NCBI GenBank assembly: GCA_018055565.1
Contig: JAGPHI010000108.1
Coordinates: 1-5,043 of the forward strand
DNA from: Oscillospiraceae bacterium
Lineage (GTDB): Bacteria; Bacillota; Clostridia; Oscillospirales; Ruminococcaceae
DNA length: 5,043 nt
Direction: 5' to 3'
The notes beneath the pieces are model-generated. The model was not told the origin of the DNA and made no database searches. It worked only from the letters and a program-made list of their open reading frames with translations. A program made the position numbers and the translations under genes. Positions 4,998-5,043 of the stretch are shown here, one piece after another (positions within the stretch are counted from its first letter, which is position 1; each line of letters starts with the position of its first letter).

Positions 4998-5043
4998 GGG
5001 GCTTTTGCACGCCCTTAGGGGCGATTTGGCATCGGCGTGATGC

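Noticed and set aside
5015..5041. Possible C-terminus of an upstream minus-strand gene (ITPMPNRP then TAA)
   Set aside because: Only eight codons are visible and another frame is also open to the edge, so it cannot be supported from this window.

Overview
The window looks like a chromosomal piece from a Gram-positive bacterium of the phylum Bacillota, most likely class Clostridia. Four things suggest this: sigma-A type promoters with near-consensus boxes, strong GGAGG-like ribosome binding sites, tRNA genes that encode their own CCA ends, and a membrane-anchored NusG domain II protein beside a Na/Pi cotransporter carrying a PhoU domain. The class is an inference; no rRNA or other phylogenetic marker is present. 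Almost all genes lie on the minus strand. The exception is one small plus-strand gene at 980-1372.

Right to left, which is the direction of transcription: (a) 4521-4871 encodes a small NusG domain II membrane protein. (b) 4331-4359 is a very good extended -10 promoter. It is flanked on both sides by a 26-bp direct repeat whose copies each contain TTACA-N6-TTACA (11-bp period), resembling PhoP-type operators. This promoter drives a probable two-gene operon: a Na/Pi cotransporter with a C-terminal PhoU domain (2467-4248), then an unrecognised two-helix membrane protein with a large C-terminal domain (1625-2434). The operon ends at a bidirectional terminator (1581-1609) shared with the convergent gene at 980-1372.

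(c) Positions 980-1372 encode a short, apparently disordered protein of unknown function. It is followed by an A+C-rich stretch of degenerate repeats of about 11 bp. (d) Divergent from it, a textbook TTGACA-N17-TATTAT promoter drives a tRNA operon, Trp(CCA)-Asp(GTC)-Thr(GGT), which ends in a strong stem-loop. (e) About 300 bp of apparently non-coding DNA follows. It holds a 12-bp tandem duplication and a perfect 13-bp-arm palindrome that overlaps a candidate promoter. (f) At the left edge is the start of a nucleotidyltransferase-fold gene, cut by the window.

Most of the content is ordinary housekeeping. The least explained elements are the paired direct repeats around the Na/Pi promoter, the 29-bp palindrome before the nucleotidyltransferase gene, and the 11-bp repeat array. 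I see no mobile element, CRISPR array, or clear defence or biosynthetic system.
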